A DNA stretch of 64,000 bases from Hirundichthys speculiger (lineage: Eukaryota; Chordata; Actinopteri; Beloniformes; Exocoetidae), in the NCBI GenBank assembly GCA_018398805.1, contig JAGFBZ010000259.1:62001-126000 (forward strand), read 5' to 3'. The notes beneath the pieces were generated by a model, which saw nothing but the letters and a program-made list of their open reading frames with translations, did not search any database and had not been told where the DNA came from. Numbering within the stretch: position 1 is the first letter of the stretch; each line of letters starts with the position of its first letter. Shown piece after piece: positions 10,181-23,886 of the stretch. The position numbers and the translations under genes were made by a program.

Positions 10181-11448
10181 GATTGTTTTCAGATATCTGG
10201 TAGCTGGTTAGCTAACAACAGCACAAAGACCACGGGAAAAGGCTTGCCAGGAATATTACCTACCACCATGAGTATTGATAATGTCTTATACAGTTATGTT
10301 TTTGTTTTTTTCCTCAGAGCCAATGCTTAAAATATGTTTCTGCCCTCCACATTCATCCTGTTGAACATGTCTTGAAATATGAATGTATTCCATGTATCAT
10401 AGGAATACCTTAAGACTTAAGGTATTTAGGTTTTGGTCGTATTCCTGTATGAGCCAGATGTGGCTGACAGCTGGCACCAGTGCAGTTCTGTTACAACACC
10501 CTGAATGAACGTATATATGAATGTTGGCCTACGCAAAAATAAGCTGAATCCCAGTTTGTACATGCTCTCAAAGACTACTTTCTCTCTTTTCTGACTCTTC
10601 ACCCACTCTCAAGTCAGGTCATTGTGGTTGGTTATCTGCACTCATCTGCATCTTAGCTAAGCTAGGCTAAGCTAAGGCTAAGTTGCCTTCATGGCTGTAG
10701 CACTGTTTGTCAGGAATAACTAAATCCAACAATGATGTAGAAAGACTGAAAGGTTTCACGTCAACATTTAAGTCAGTCTGAATAATGTGAGAATTCAGTT
10801 CATGTCTTATTTTTGCATTTTTGGCATGTGTTTGACACAAGAACATGCTCTTTAGTCGTGATACACTGTACTTGCAGGAGTAAAAGATCTCCATTTTCTA
10901 CCAGTATCCTCAGTGATAGTCAGTGGCTTGTTTTACGTAAGACTGAGTTGACTGAACATTTAGCCACCTCTTCATCATTACAGCTTCAAAGTCTTCTGTA
11001 ATTTAGCCTTCATTTTTCTTTGTTGGTCTGTGCTGTGGATATCTTCTATCCTTCCAGTTTTTTCTGAACTTACCTAATATTAACAGATTCCAGAGTTGAA
11101 AAAGGAAAAGAATGAGAAAGATTGTTGATTAAAAACACAGCAACTAAAATATTTATCCTGTAGCAGCACTTGTTAAGTTAACCTCAGAGGATTTTGAGAA
11201 TGGAGGTCTTTTCTTCTGATGTCTCATCTCATGGTCGACCACTACTGTAACCTACAGTGTTTGACTGCCTTAGTCTCCCATGGAGAGAGGGGCATCATGG
11301 GAGCTTGTGGACACAACACTGTGATTGGCCGTCCTCTCCTACATAGACTCATCCCGACTCAGGAGGAGCCACTTCTCAGTTGTAGCATATCTTTTTGTTT
11401 AGTTTCAGCCCCCACCCCACCCCCCCTCACCCCCTCTCCCAGATAAGA

Positions 11449-11454
11449 AATAAA
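11449..11454 (+). terminator. Candidate cotl1 poly(A) signal AATAAA
   Basis: AATAAA within AGAAATAAAGTATTTT, followed by a long T-rich stretch that could act as the downstream element. It is the strongest hexamer I noticed after the cotl1 stop codon. Confidence 0.4.
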
Positions 11455-11769
11455 GTATTTTACTTTTTTTTCTCTTTTTTCTTATTTTCACTTAAGAGGT
11501 TTACTTTATGATTAGTTGTTTTTTTGTTTTTTAAAGAGCATCGATATCTTTTTGGTCATGAGTGAAAAAAGATTTTTCAAAAAAATCATTGTAAAAAGGA
11601 AAGAAAAATGGACATCAGATCAGTCATTTCAAAATAAAAATTCTTTTGTTTTTTCCAAAATCGGATTCTCAGTGTCTTTTGTGTCTCATTCTCTCTAGCA
11701 GTAGGACAGTTTGTAGAAGTTACGAATTAAACTTTTAAATGCATTTCACATTTTATTGTGGGCTTTTAA

Positions 11770-12884
11770 AATGTCTGGGTGTCCGCGGGGTTTTAAAAAG
11801 TGATAAATAAAAAACGCAAAATTTAATGGCCTTAAAAAGTGATAAATTTGGTCAAAAGGTATTAGTTTTAAAGAATAGGTATTATTTTTTATCTTTTGGG
11901 CAATGACTGATTTCATTTAGGTGAAATAGGCAAAATAAAATAAATAAATCCTTTCTTGCTTGCGCCGCTACTTCAAAAACAAATGTGTGATATGATCTTG
12001 ATATTGACGTCATATCAATGCATTGTATTTATTGGTTGATAGAAATCTGAAATCGTCCTGCCTAGCTAAGTCCAAGTGGAGACGGAAAGCATTGCTAGTG
12101 AACCAGTATCTCTTCTTCATATTCTAGCGGATGGCAAAAAGTTTAGAAATGAGGAAATGTAAGTTTTCCCAATCCTGGCTCCAGGATCCAAGCTTTCAGG
12201 CTTAGATAAGGCCCGTCGTCGGGGACGACCGGCAGGACTACTGTAAAGAATGCCTCAAAATCATTAATATTAATTGGATGGGGGCTAATGCGCTCAGGTC
12301 GCACATGAAGTCGGAGAAACACGTGAGGGGAATTCGCAGTCGTGGGCAGCAATAGTCAATCACCTCAACAGCTAGCACTAGCGCTAGTGCTAGTGCTACC
12401 ACCAACGACCACACCACCGCAGCTGCACGAGCAGACCGGACCCGTGGACCCGTGGACCCGTGGACCCGTGGACCCGACTCAAGACTTAAGGATTGTGATG
12501 GGAGGCAACGCCACGCTTCAGGCGGAGACTCTGGTGCCTTAACACGGCTACAAAGCACCAGTCACTGAACTCCAATCAGGGAATAGGGGAGCTATTTGGC
12601 GCCATGTTCCCTGACTCCGATGTAGCCAAGTTGTTCACCTGTGGCGAGGAGTTACTGTAGTTACTGTGACTAATGCCCTGTTGAGAAATATGCAACCGAG
12701 TCTCCTGGTAATGATATAAGTAAGTGTTGGATGACAAAATCTACATGCATGTCACAAAATCTTTCTGATTGATACTTGGTGCAACCCGATGTGGTGGTTG
12801 TAAAAAAATCTGAAGGTAGTAAAAAAAAAAAAAAAGGTATTAAATGGTAGTAAATTTGACTCAAAGATTGCTGTATATACCCTG
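11770..12884 (+). pseudogene. hAT-type element with decayed zinc-finger exon
   Basis: Right end CTGTATATACCCTG at 12884 and left part GGGTGTCCGCGGGGTTTT are features of a common fish hAT family. In between, plus-strand translation across frames shows a BED-like finger: YCKECLKIININ, then GANALRSHMKSEKHVRG near 12227-12340 (two Cys, two His). Frames are broken, so this is a relic. An 8-bp minisatellite lies inside at 12438-12477. Confidence 0.55.
12438..12477. repeat. 8-bp minisatellite, five copies
   Basis: Four perfect GGACCCGT units plus a fifth ending A, in tandem. Confidence 0.9.
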
Positions 12885-12989
12885 AATGTGAAATGGGACA
12901 TTTGTTCTTTTCTTTGGGTATATCTTAAGCATTTTGAAGTTACAGGTGTTGATATCTTTGTGTATAGTTACAAGTGTCCTTTTTATTTA

Positions 12990-13020
12990 AAAAAAAAAAA
13001 AAAAAAAAGGGGGTGGGGGG
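12990..13020. repeat. Poly(A) then G-rich tract
   Basis: Twenty consecutive A followed by GGGGGTGGGGGG. Possibly a retroposon tail, but I see no body or target duplication. Confidence 0.6.
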
Positions 13021-13175
13021 AAAACTCAGTGTTGAAGGAAACTTTCCATATAGTTGAATATTCATACCCATTTATCTTTCAGTCAAAGTACCGTTCATCT
13101 CACATCTGTATGGGCAGAGGGGTTTTTTTTTGCTGTTGCAAACTTTGAAATGTGGCTTGAATCAGCAAGCATGTA

Positions 13176-13984
13176 CACTCACTGGCTACTCTGTTAGGTA
13201 CATTTGTCTAACTGCTCGTTAACGCAAATTTCTAATCAGCCAATCACATGGCAGCATTTAGGCATGTAGACATGGTCAAGATGACCTGCTGCAGTTCAAA
13301 CCAGCATCAGAACAGGGAAGAAAGGTGATTTAAGTGACTTTGAACGTGGCCTGGTTGTTGCTGCAGGACAGGCTGGTCTGAGTATTTCAGAAACTGCTGA
13401 TCTGCTGAGATTTTCACCACAACCATCTCTAGGGTTTACAGAGAACGGTCAGAGAAAGAGAAAATGATCCAGTGAGGAGCAGTTCTGTGGCTGCAAATGC
13501 CTTGTTGATGACAGAGGTCAGAGGAGAATAATCAGACTGGTTCGAGTTGATAGAAAGCCAACTGTAACTCAAATAACCACTTGTTACAACCAAGGTATGC
13601 AGAAGAGCATCTCTGAACGCACAACATGTCCAACCTTGAGGTGGATGAGCTAAAGCAGAAGACCACACCGAGTGCCACTCCTGTCAGCTCAGAACAGGAA
13701 ACTGAGGCTACAATTTGCGCAGCGTCACCAAAGTTGGACAATAGAAGATTGAAAAAACGTTGCCTGGTCTGATGAGTCTGGATGCAACATTCGGATGGTA
13801 GGATCATAATTGGGCATCAACAACATGAAAGCATGAATCCATCCTGGCTTGTATCAGCTGTTCAGGCTGGTGGTGGTGGTGGTGGTGTAATGGGGTGGGG
13901 GGTATTTTCCTGGCACACTCCTGCCATTACTACCAACTGAGCATCGTGCCAATGCCACAGCCTATGAATATTGTTGCTGACCAG
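13176..13984 (+). pseudogene. Tc1-type transposon, 3'-truncated
   Basis: Starts after TA with CACTCACTGGCTACT and TGTTAGGTAC, the inverted-repeat end of a very common fish Tc1/IS630 element. Transposase remnants are readable across frames: the helix-turn-helix SISETADLLGF-like stretch around 13380, TISRVYRE around 13430, and a GGGGGGVMGWGVFSWHT stretch around 13870 preceding the second catalytic region. Many stops and frameshifts. It ends at TATTGTTGCTGACC, so the C-terminal third, including the third catalytic residue, and the right inverted repeat are missing. Confidence 0.75.
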
Positions 13985-14329
13985 CGTTGCCAGGTGGGAA
14001 ATGTAGGATTATCGTACCAGAGACTCAAAATGATCGTATTTTGAGGGAAATTATGTACATCTGTTATCACCAAAATAACAAGCTCAATGATGCGCTATAG
14101 TCAAATATAATCACTCTAGTGATCAATAGCTTCCCACAGGCACTCACAGCTTCGAGGCGTCAGTACTGAATGGGTTAACAGTCCACATCAGCACACACAG
14201 TTGCGTTAGACAATGTGTCCCCCAAAAACAAATAAAAGGGGAACTAAGGGTCAAATTATGAGGCCTGGAGGCAATTTTGGAGACATTTTTTTTCCCTTGG
14301 TTTTTCTCTTCTGCTTAAACTCTGTTTAA
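13985..14329. other. Unrecognised intergenic sequence
   Basis: No gene or repeat recognised between the truncated Tc1 element and the next MITE. Confidence 0.4.
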
Positions 14330-14910
14330 GGGCCAATTCCAATTCCTCCCTTAACCCTCAATCTCAACCCTCGCCCTTAACCCTCAGTCTTTGGCCCTCA
14401 ATCTTGGCCCTTTCAGAGTAAGTGTAAGGCCTATCTCGTGACTTAGGAATGGGACACCCCTTGAGTGCAGTTACATCTTCAGACTGTGGGGGGCGGCCTT
14501 ACGCCAAAGCTACGTCCAGTCTGTCAAGAAAACGACAATGATGAAGAAGAAGGAGAAGAAGACACAGAAGAAGAATAAGATAATATAAATATATGTAACA
14601 AAGATAGTAAGATAGTTTTGTAACATTTATATTTTTATTAACTACGAAAATACGTAAATTTGTAGCTAGCTATTTTCGGCGCCATCCTTTTTGAAGACGT
14701 ATTGACGAAAATATGCAATGCCTTCTGGGTAGCCCTTACTTCCAAGGGTGGTGCCGGAGAATCTCAATATTGAGGGCGATACAGCCCTCAAACTTGTCCC
14801 TCAACTTGACTTTCTAAGAATCGGGACAACACTTGCACTTAGCGGGAGCGAACATTTTTGAGATTGAGGGTTGAGATTGAGGGTTAAGGGAGGAATTGGA
14901 ATTCACCCCT
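14330..14910. mobile_element. CCTTAACCCTC-ended MITE, copy 1
   Basis: Long inverted ends: CCAATTCCAATTCCTCCC with CCTTAACCCTCAATCTC, and the complement GAGATTGAGGGTTAAGGGAG ending AATTCACCCCT. The interior shares GCCTTCTGGGTAGCCCTTAC with copies at 20936-21546 and 58386-59050. Non-coding. Confidence 0.75.
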
Positions 14911-15350
14911 AAATCTCGCTCGCTTGACTTCCTGATCTGGTCCTGACTGTGAGCGTCTCGTGGGGCGGCCGAAGCTGACCATTCAGTCTATCATGCTAGT
15001 TGTTCCTCGGATCTCACGCTCAGCATAGCATGACTGGCTTGGAACACGTCACATGGGAACAGATGCTTTCAGGGTTAGGCGGTGGGCCGATCCCTGAACG
15101 ATCCCTGTCAGGGGAGGACCCGGATTTTTGTTAACAGCTTATTGAGTTTTCAATAAGTCAAAATAAAATTGTCGCCACTGGTAATTCTTGGCATTTTTGT
15201 AGATCGATAACTTTTTCACGTTACCTTTTTTCTGGCAAACAGAGCAGACAGCTATGTTGACGTCACTGCAGTTATCATCCAATGGGACGCTTGGAAGAAA
15301 AAATGGCGCTGCAGGAGAGGAAGGTTAATATCATTTACGATATTAACCTG
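14911..15350. other. Intergenic, nothing recognised
   Basis: No gene recognised. A small inverted repeat (TTAATATC ... GATATTAA near 15325-15345) is visible. Confidence 0.4.
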
Positions 15351-15886
15351 ACATCGACTAGCGCTAAATGTAGGGAAAACTTGATTTTGACGTCATGGCG
15401 ACACAAGAAAGATCCTTTTCTGACTTACTCAGAGAGGTAGCCAACAGGCTCGATGCGAGTCGCCCACCAACTGCATGGAGAAGGATCAGCCAATGAGCAT
15501 GCAGGTCAACCACTGGTCCCGCCCAGTGGCAAAATGTCATTATTATGTAAAAGCTCATTCTTATGAAAAACGAAGCCATTATGTAAAAACTTATTCTTAA
15601 ATAAAAAAGCCATTCTGAAATAAATTATTATGCATTAAACTAATATTAAATAATAATAAAAATATATTTCATAATAATTACATTTTTTCATAATAATGAG
15701 AAATATTTCATAATAATACACATATATTTCATAATAAAGGGAAATGTTTCATAATAATAAACATGTACTTCATAATAGTGGGAAACATTTAATAATAATG
15801 GATACGTATTTCATAATAATAAATGCCTGTATTTCATAATAATAGACTCATTTATTCATTGAATTATGACCCAAACGGGGCTCCAT
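15351..15886 (+). mobile_element. Foldback element with TTATTATGAAATA-type ends, copy 1 (left arm lost)
   Basis: Core plus right arm. The arm is built of repeated CATAATAATG/TTTCATAATAAT words and ends ACGGGGCTCCAT. The core carries a 33-codon open frame at 15395-15496 starting [20 protein letters not shown] and ending RRISQ, which is also present in the two other copies (23530-23631 and 49364-49465). No transposase domain. Confidence 0.7.
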
Positions 15887-17154
15887 ATTGTTCAGACAAC
15901 ATGTGAACTACAAACAGAAACCAAAAGTGGTTCATGAATGCAAATAGTATCCCTTATCTACATAATCTGTATATTCATATTCAAATTTATGTTTGCAGAG
16001 ATTTATTGAGTTGATACACTAGTGGAAACCTCAGTCTGATGCCATGAGGATGACAGTATTCTCACTGCAGATAGACTGCCTGCAGTCCCTGAGACCTGAA
16101 TGAGGAAACTCTATATAACTTCACTTTCCAGAAAGAGATATTACTTTACATAAATGTGTTTACTCACATGTTCTCGTGGAAATACTTGCATTTGTGACAT
16201 TTTTCATTAGTTGTTTTTTTTTCTTGCATTATTTTCAGAGTGATGGCAGGCTGCTGTCTGAGCCTAGCACTATGGTGTATGCACATGTACAAACACAGGA
16301 AGCAGTCAGGGTTTCTGCAAGAAAATCAAAAATCTGCTCACTCATTTACACTCTTTGGTGTTCAAATGCAGGGTTCTCAGACATATGAAAGACTTTCATA
16401 AGAAACCACTTTGATTGAAAATTGCTCTTATTACATTGTAATTCTTTGCCGAGATTGCTCACTATAATACATTAAAATCCTACAAGGTTACATTGCTAAT
16501 TTAAAGAGATTGCAAAAAGCACACAAAGTACAACTTACTGCAGTTATAAGGGACTAGGAAGCACAGTATAGTCTTTCTAGAAATGGATATTTGAAGTAAG
16601 ATAAATTCAGTTTATCAAGAGGTAGCGGAGTGTGGCTTCTTCTTTTGTGTATTTCCTGTGCAGTCACTCAACAGTGAGTCTGTTGCCATATAGGGATGCA
16701 GAAAACAGGAGGAGGGGTGGTGGGCAAAGGGAAGAGAGAAAAATAACAAGACTCACTTGTCAAGTCTCAACTTGCTGACAGCTGAATCAGTTCAGATGGG
16801 TTAACATAGTGATTGCCATAGATAACAGGATAACAAGCTAGGTCTCTTGTTAAGAATGTATGCAAGTACACCACCAGATTGTAAATGGGAGTAACTAAAC
16901 TTTAGCATTGTAAAGCTCAAATTTTAGGAACATCAGTCCATCCTCTTTTGTAGATGTGTGTTATTAAATAAGAAAGTTTTTCAAAAACTCAAAGATTAAT
17001 TAAAAAAACAAAGCATGTCACAGTCATCATATGAAAGTAGACCTAAGCTATGTCAGCAAACAATACTCATCCAATTTAGTGGGACTTAGTGGGCTGGGCC
17101 TTCCATTATTCTTGAGTATCCCCAGTTCTGTGTGAAATGTTATAAAATATTCAC
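15887..17154. other. Intergenic, nothing recognised
   Basis: About 1.3 kb of AT-rich sequence; the short open frames show no domain or composition supporting a gene. Confidence 0.4.
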
Positions 17155-17320
17155 TAATACTCCTGAACCAGCCTCACAAGATTTATAGGATGATTTGAGA
17201 CACTAATGCCTCCAGTGTCCCCATCTACAATATCCCAGAGCTGTTCCACTGCATTAAGATCTATTGACTCTGGAGGCCAGTAAAGCCCACGATCTTGCTC
17301 ATGAAACATTTTCCTGACTG
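17155..17320 (-). pseudogene. Tc1-type transposase C-terminal fragment
   Basis: Minus-strand translation reads YWPPESIDLNAVEQLWDIVD, a degraded form of the Tc1 [15 protein letters not shown] region containing the third catalytic residue. Nothing else of the element is visible. Confidence 0.6.
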
Positions 17321-17454
17321 AGTAGCATATTTCATATCTCTTTACATGACTGTAAATGAATTAAAGTATCCAATATTCTGGAAACCAAACTTCAGATCCA
17401 GAGGCTTAAGAAACTATAAGCTCATTCACTTCCTTAGCACTTCTTATTACCATT

Positions 17455-17612
17455 AAACACCATTGCTCACCATTAAGTCCTGGATGTCCTCTAACCTTTT
17501 GCTTCTGAATTCGAATAAAACAGAGGTTACTGTCTTTGGTCCTTTGGATTAAGGAGGCTGACACCACCTCCATCTTTAAAACTAAAGTGAAAACATTCCT
17601 GTTCAGTCTGAT
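17455..17612 (+). pseudogene. L2 LINE fragment
   Basis: Translation gives SWMSSNLLLLNSNKTEVTVF (the post-YADD LNxxKTE region of L2 reverse transcriptase) and then, after a deletion, FKTKVKTFLFSL from the extreme C-terminus. Confidence 0.6.
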
Positions 17613-17626
17613 CCCATCCAGCCCAG

Positions 17627-18265
17627 GATGATCAAAGACAGTCTGAAGTTACCTGTGAGTACTGTGACAATTAGAAGACACCTGTGTGAAGCTAATCTAT
17701 CAGCAAGAAGCCTCCGCAAAGTCCCACTGTTAAAAAAAAGACATGTGCTGAAGAGGGTTAGGGTTAGAACACATTGGCTGGCCAAAAGAGAAATGGAGAA
17801 ACATTTTGTGGACGGATGAGAGTCAGATTGTTCTCTTTGGGTCTAAGGGCTGCAGACAGTTTGTCAGACGAGCCCCAAACACTGAATTCAAGCCACAGTC
17901 CACTCTGAAGACAGTGAAGCATGGTGGTGCAAGCATCATGATATGGGGATGTTTCTCTTACTATGGTGTCGGGCCTATTTATCACATACCAGGGATCATG
18001 GATCAGTTTGGATTCATCTAAATACTTGAAGAGGTCATGTTGCCTGATGCTGAAGAGGAAATGCCCTTGAAATGATGTTTCAACAAGACAATGAGCCCAA
18101 ACACACCAGTAAGAGAACAGCTTCTGGTTCCAGACCAACACAATTAAAGTCATGGAGTGGCCAGCCCAATCCCCGGACCTTAATCCGATAGAAAACATTA
18201 AAAATGCTGTTTCTGAGGCAAGAAATGCAGAGGAATTATGGAACATTGTCAAATCATCCTGGGCT
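17627..18265 (+). pseudogene. Tc1-type transposase remnant
   Basis: Plus-strand pieces in order: SLKLPVSTVTIRRHLCEANL (DNA-binding region), FVDGWTDESQIVLFG-type first catalytic Asp region near 17805, GGASIMIWGCFSYYGVGPIY, MFQQDNEPKHTS (second Asp) and [19 protein letters not shown] (Glu retained) near 18152. Frames change at least three times, and no inverted repeats are attached. It abuts a MITE at 18280. Confidence 0.75.
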
Positions 18266-18279
18266 GGATGGTCAGACCA

Positions 18280-18500
18280 CCCACTACCCAATACCCAAAA
18301 TCTGCGAGACACAGGTACCGCAAGATACCGAATTTGTGGAAAGCACAAGAGACACGCCCATTGCCGCGCCCACAATGTGAGTAAGGGATTCGGCATAATG
18401 GGTAGTGGCTTTAGGGAGCAGAAGATTGCATTAGCGGTTGGCAGAGGCTCCTAAATCTGAGATTTGCAGGTAATGGGTATTGGGTAGCAGGAGGTGTAAG
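18280..18500. mobile_element. Short MITE with TACCCAATACCC ends
   Basis: Left CCCACTACCCAATACCC and right GGGTATTGGGTAGCAGG are inverted; the interior GAAGATTGCATTAGCGG is non-coding. Boundaries approximate. Confidence 0.5.
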
Positions 18501-19237
18501 ATAGGGCCCTTAGTCTTGATGTTTGTCGATGTTGAGTGTGAAATCCCAAAGAGAAGTTCATGCCAGTTAAAGCCCGCGTTTGGGTTTAAGTTTGATATCT
18601 TTCATTGAAATTCACAATATCTGAGCCAAACTTGTTCAAACTTGTCTCTTTGTCCCACTTTTTTTTTTATATATACATGGTGTTTGTCATTTTAGCTTCC
18701 TGTAGTCCTTTATATAGCCTTGAAATGATTTTGAGTCCAGAATCTGTTGTATATGCACAAATAAACACTTTCAGTAACTTATTATCAAACACTTTTTGAC
18801 CCTCGGGGATTAGACTGTTTAAATGGTGTCGTACCTGAAGAAATCTGTAGAAATCACTGTTGTTTAATCTCTACAATGCCTTCAAAGATTGGAAATTCCT
18901 CATCATACCCTGATTAAAAAAGGTATGATGAAAGTCCCTGTTTAGCCCACTTCTTATAATTTACATCCATCTTATTTGGGGTGAAATCCAAATCATATGA
19001 ACACCATCTTAAAATCTTAATATCCTCAAGCCAACCCCTCAAAGAAACTACATGACTACAACTACATAGAAACCCCTCATAGAAACTGTGGCCTCTCCTC
19101 TCCTGTGGGATGGATTTTTGCAGAATTTCAGTGATTATTTCTTGACTTTTTTGTTATAATATATTTCTGAAAAAAATCTGCGAATAACTAAAACCGTGGA
19201 ACTCAAACCGTGAAGTGGCAAGGGATGACTGTATATA
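18501..19237. other. Intergenic, nothing recognised
   Basis: No gene or element recognised. Confidence 0.4.

Positions 19238-20861
<1,624 letters not shown>

Positions 20862-20932
<71 letters not shown>
20862..20932. repeat. (TA)n microsatellite
   Basis: About 30 TA units with one CA interruption, directly next to the Tc1 right end. Confidence 0.9.
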
Positions 20933-20934
<2 letters not shown>

Positions 20935-20935
20935 A

Positions 20936-21546
20936 AACGAAGACAATGAGATGATTTCATAACATTTATATCTTTATCAACTACTAAAAAACTTACATTT
21001 AAAGCTAGCTTTTTTCGCCGCAATCCTTTTCGAAGATGTCTTGGCGAAAATATGCAATGCCTTCTGGGTAGCCCTTACTCCTAAGGGCGGTGCCAGAAGA
21101 TCTCAATATTGAGGGCAATACAGCCCTCAAACTCAACTTGACGTTCTAAGAATTGACCTTTCAGTAAGCTCCGCCCCCTCCCTAGTTAGTGTTGCTAGGT
21201 CGGACATTCTCGCTGCTCCTCCAGAGAATAAAAGAGAGAATAAAAATGTCCCTCCAAACGTTCTGGACACCTCGAGTCACTGTTGCAGGTCCCCAGCAGC
21301 AATATTTCACCACGGCGTTATTCTAGTGTAATGGAAATACAGTTGATAGGCATCGGAAAAATGGCAAAATAACATTGTCCTTAATGGAGGAGCAGCGACA
21401 ATGTCCGACCTAGCAACAGTAACTAGGGAGGGGGCGGTGCTTACCGAAAGGTCAATCAGGACAGCACTTGCACTACACAGGAGTGCGTATTTTTGAGATT
21501 GAGGGTTTAGGTTGAGGGTAAAGGCAGGAATTGGAATTCACCCTTA
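20936..21546. mobile_element. CCTTAACCCTC-ended MITE, copy 2 (left end lost)
   Basis: Begins inside the family at GAAGACAATGAGATGATTTC, replaced on its left by the TA tract, and ends GGAATTGGAATTCACCCTTA. It is interrupted by a second MITE at 21156-21452. Confidence 0.7.
21156..21452. mobile_element. Nested MITE with TGACCTTTC ends
   Basis: Inverted ends TGACCTTTCAGTAAGC and the complement of TGACCTTTCGGTAAGC, continuing through GCCCCCTCCCTAGTTA-type arms and GGAGGAGCAGCGA. The sister copies at 14330 and 58386 show the empty site AGAATCGGGACA; here it is split with AT on both sides, compatible with a 2-base duplication. Non-coding. Confidence 0.7.
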
Positions 21547-22843
21547 GTTTGATTTTCAGAAGACTAGATTGCAGTGAGTATAGCAATGAACTCAGGTGTT
21601 TGAAATAAGCCTGAATAATGTTTTTACCCTGGGAACTAGGCTAACCTGCCAATGAAAATGGCAGGTTAGCCTAAACATAACAAAACATAAATATGATCCC
21701 CAGCAGGAGGCTGTAAAACCAACCACAACTTCATTGATTAATATAAAGTTGTGACCCGGTTATCTGTGTTTTCATCGCAGCTGATTCTCTTAAAAAGCTT
21801 CCACAACTGATCTTGTCCTTCTCATTTGAATCATCAGTGTATCCTGTTTACCAGATGTAGGTAGACGACATCACGTCATATTTACTTTCTCTCTCTCTCC
21901 CTCATTACAGTGCAACACTCCCAGCTCAGCATGCTCACAAGTCTTATGCCCTTAAAAGGTATTTTTCCACTGCTTGTTGTTTTATAATAAATGTTCTCTG
22001 TTCAGTGACTCGTGTGCGCCATCTACTGGTGAGAGAGGAGAAAGGACTACGAACCACACTTCCTCCCATTACTGTCACTTACAAGCAGAGAGAAAAAGTC
22101 TCAGTCTGTCTGCTCTTATTTAAAAACTGCATGAAAACTATGATGACTAAAAGATTGTTCAGGATGACACATCACTAGATTTATGATCATGAAATGCCAT
22201 CATTAAACCAAAAAGGCTTCTTTCTGTAAGGTAGATCAGCATAAGTTTCTTTGTGGTTATTTTATTTATCTTTGGTACCATTATGTTTTTTTCTTCTTGT
22301 CACTCTTTGTGTTTTCAGTGTGACTTAATGTCATTTTTGGCTATTTCATATCTAAGGGGTTATTTTTGTGTGATGTCATTGTTAACCCCTTTGCCCTTGT
22401 TTCAGGTGTATTTATATGAACTTGTTTCTTTGTGACACTCTGAGATGGCTGTGAAGGTTTTATAAATATTTCATATCTTTTAAATGAGACAAGGTTTTTT
22501 CCAACAATAAGTCTTTCTTTTTGTTTAATCTTTTTCTACAGGATCCACTTTTTTAAATCTCATATTAATTAATAATTATTTTACATCATTTCAACCAAAC
22601 TATTAAATCCCTGAATTATATGACAAAAGATATTTATCAATTGCATTCATTTATTGATATTAATATTATACATTTTGTCTGAGCTTCCCAGCCATATATA
22701 ACAGAAAATCTGAGTATCATCATTAAAGAGTCATTAAGCATGACTATGACATGCAGCTAGAAATTAAGATAAATGGATAGGAGAAACTAGTTAGAAATAA
22801 CTTACTGGTATTTGTGAATTAAGCTCACAAAACAATTTTACAT
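21547..22843. other. Intergenic, nothing recognised
   Basis: AT-rich; no gene or element recognised. Confidence 0.4.
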
Positions 22844-23126
22844 ACAACTTCAAATCCAATAAAGTCGGGATGCTGTGTAAAATTAAAATAAAAACAGAAT
22901 GCAATGATTTGCAAATCTTATGAACCCATATTTTATTCCCAACATAAAATAAAGAATATATCAAATGTTGAAACTGAGACATTTTATTTTTTCATGGAAA
23001 ATATTTGCTAATTTTGACTTTGATGGCAGCAACTCATCTCAAAAAAGCTGGAGCAGGGTGATATTTATCGTTATGTAGCATTCCCTCTTCTTTTAACAAC
23101 TGTCTGTAAATGTTGGGGAAGTGAGC

Positions 23127-23886
23127 TATGGAGCCCCATTTGGGTCATAATTCAATGTATAAATGAGTCTATTATTATGAAATACAGACGTTTATCATTA
23201 TGAAATACGTATCCATTATTATGAAATATTTCCCATTATTATGATAATGGTTTCGTTTTTCATAAGAATGAGCTTTTACATAATAATGGATTCGTTTTTC
23301 ATAAGAATGATTTGTGTGTCAATCACAGCAGAGAGGGCGGAGCCATTTATGTGATTGGCTGCTCTTTCATTCAGGCATAAGCAACAGAACAGTGAATATC
23401 GATAGTGGGCGAGAGGTGCAGTTATACTCCAGGCCAGTAGGTGGCAGAATGCACCTCAGTTTACGGTTAAAAGTTGACATCAACTAAGAAACGTAGCGTG
23501 AAATGTAGGAAAAACTTGATTTTGACGGCATGGCGACAGGAGAAAGATCCTTTTCTGACTTACTCAGAGAGGTAGCCAACAGGCTCGATGCTAGTCCCCC
23601 ACCAACTGCATGGAGAAGGATCAGCCAATGAGCATGCAGGTCAACCACTGGTCCCGCCCACTGGCAAAATGTCATTATTATGTAAAAGCCATTATGTAAA
23701 AACTCATTCTTAAATTTAAAAAAGCCATTCTGAAATAAACTATTATGCATTAAACTAAGATTAAATAATAATAAAAATATATTTCATAATAATTACATTT
23801 TCTCATAATATTGGGAAATATTTCATAATAATGGATACGTATTTCTTAATAACAGACTAATTTATTAATTGAATTATGAGCCCATA
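23127..23886 (+). mobile_element. Foldback element, copy 2
   Basis: Left arm starts TATGGAGCCCCATTTGGGTC, right arm decays to GAATTATGAGCCCATA. AGTGAG occurs on both sides (23120-23125 area and just after 23886), a plausible target duplication. Carries the family's 33-codon open frame at 23530-23631 ([20 protein letters not shown] to RRISQ). An extra block at 23290-23470 is not shared with the other copies. Confidence 0.75.

Larger units (their letters stand above)
8947..11470 (+). other. cotl1 3' UTR (inferred) with embedded repeats
   Basis: From the stop codon to a candidate cleavage region after AATAAA at 11449. It includes a GT microsatellite, a LINE tail and a TTAA-flanked MITE. The true UTR could end earlier at another signal; a 2.5-kb UTR is an inference from the position of the signal. 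Confidence 0.45.

Noticed and set aside
17764..18396. 210-codon minus-strand open frame
   Set aside because: It is antisense to a recognisable Tc1 transposase remnant and has no domain of its own.
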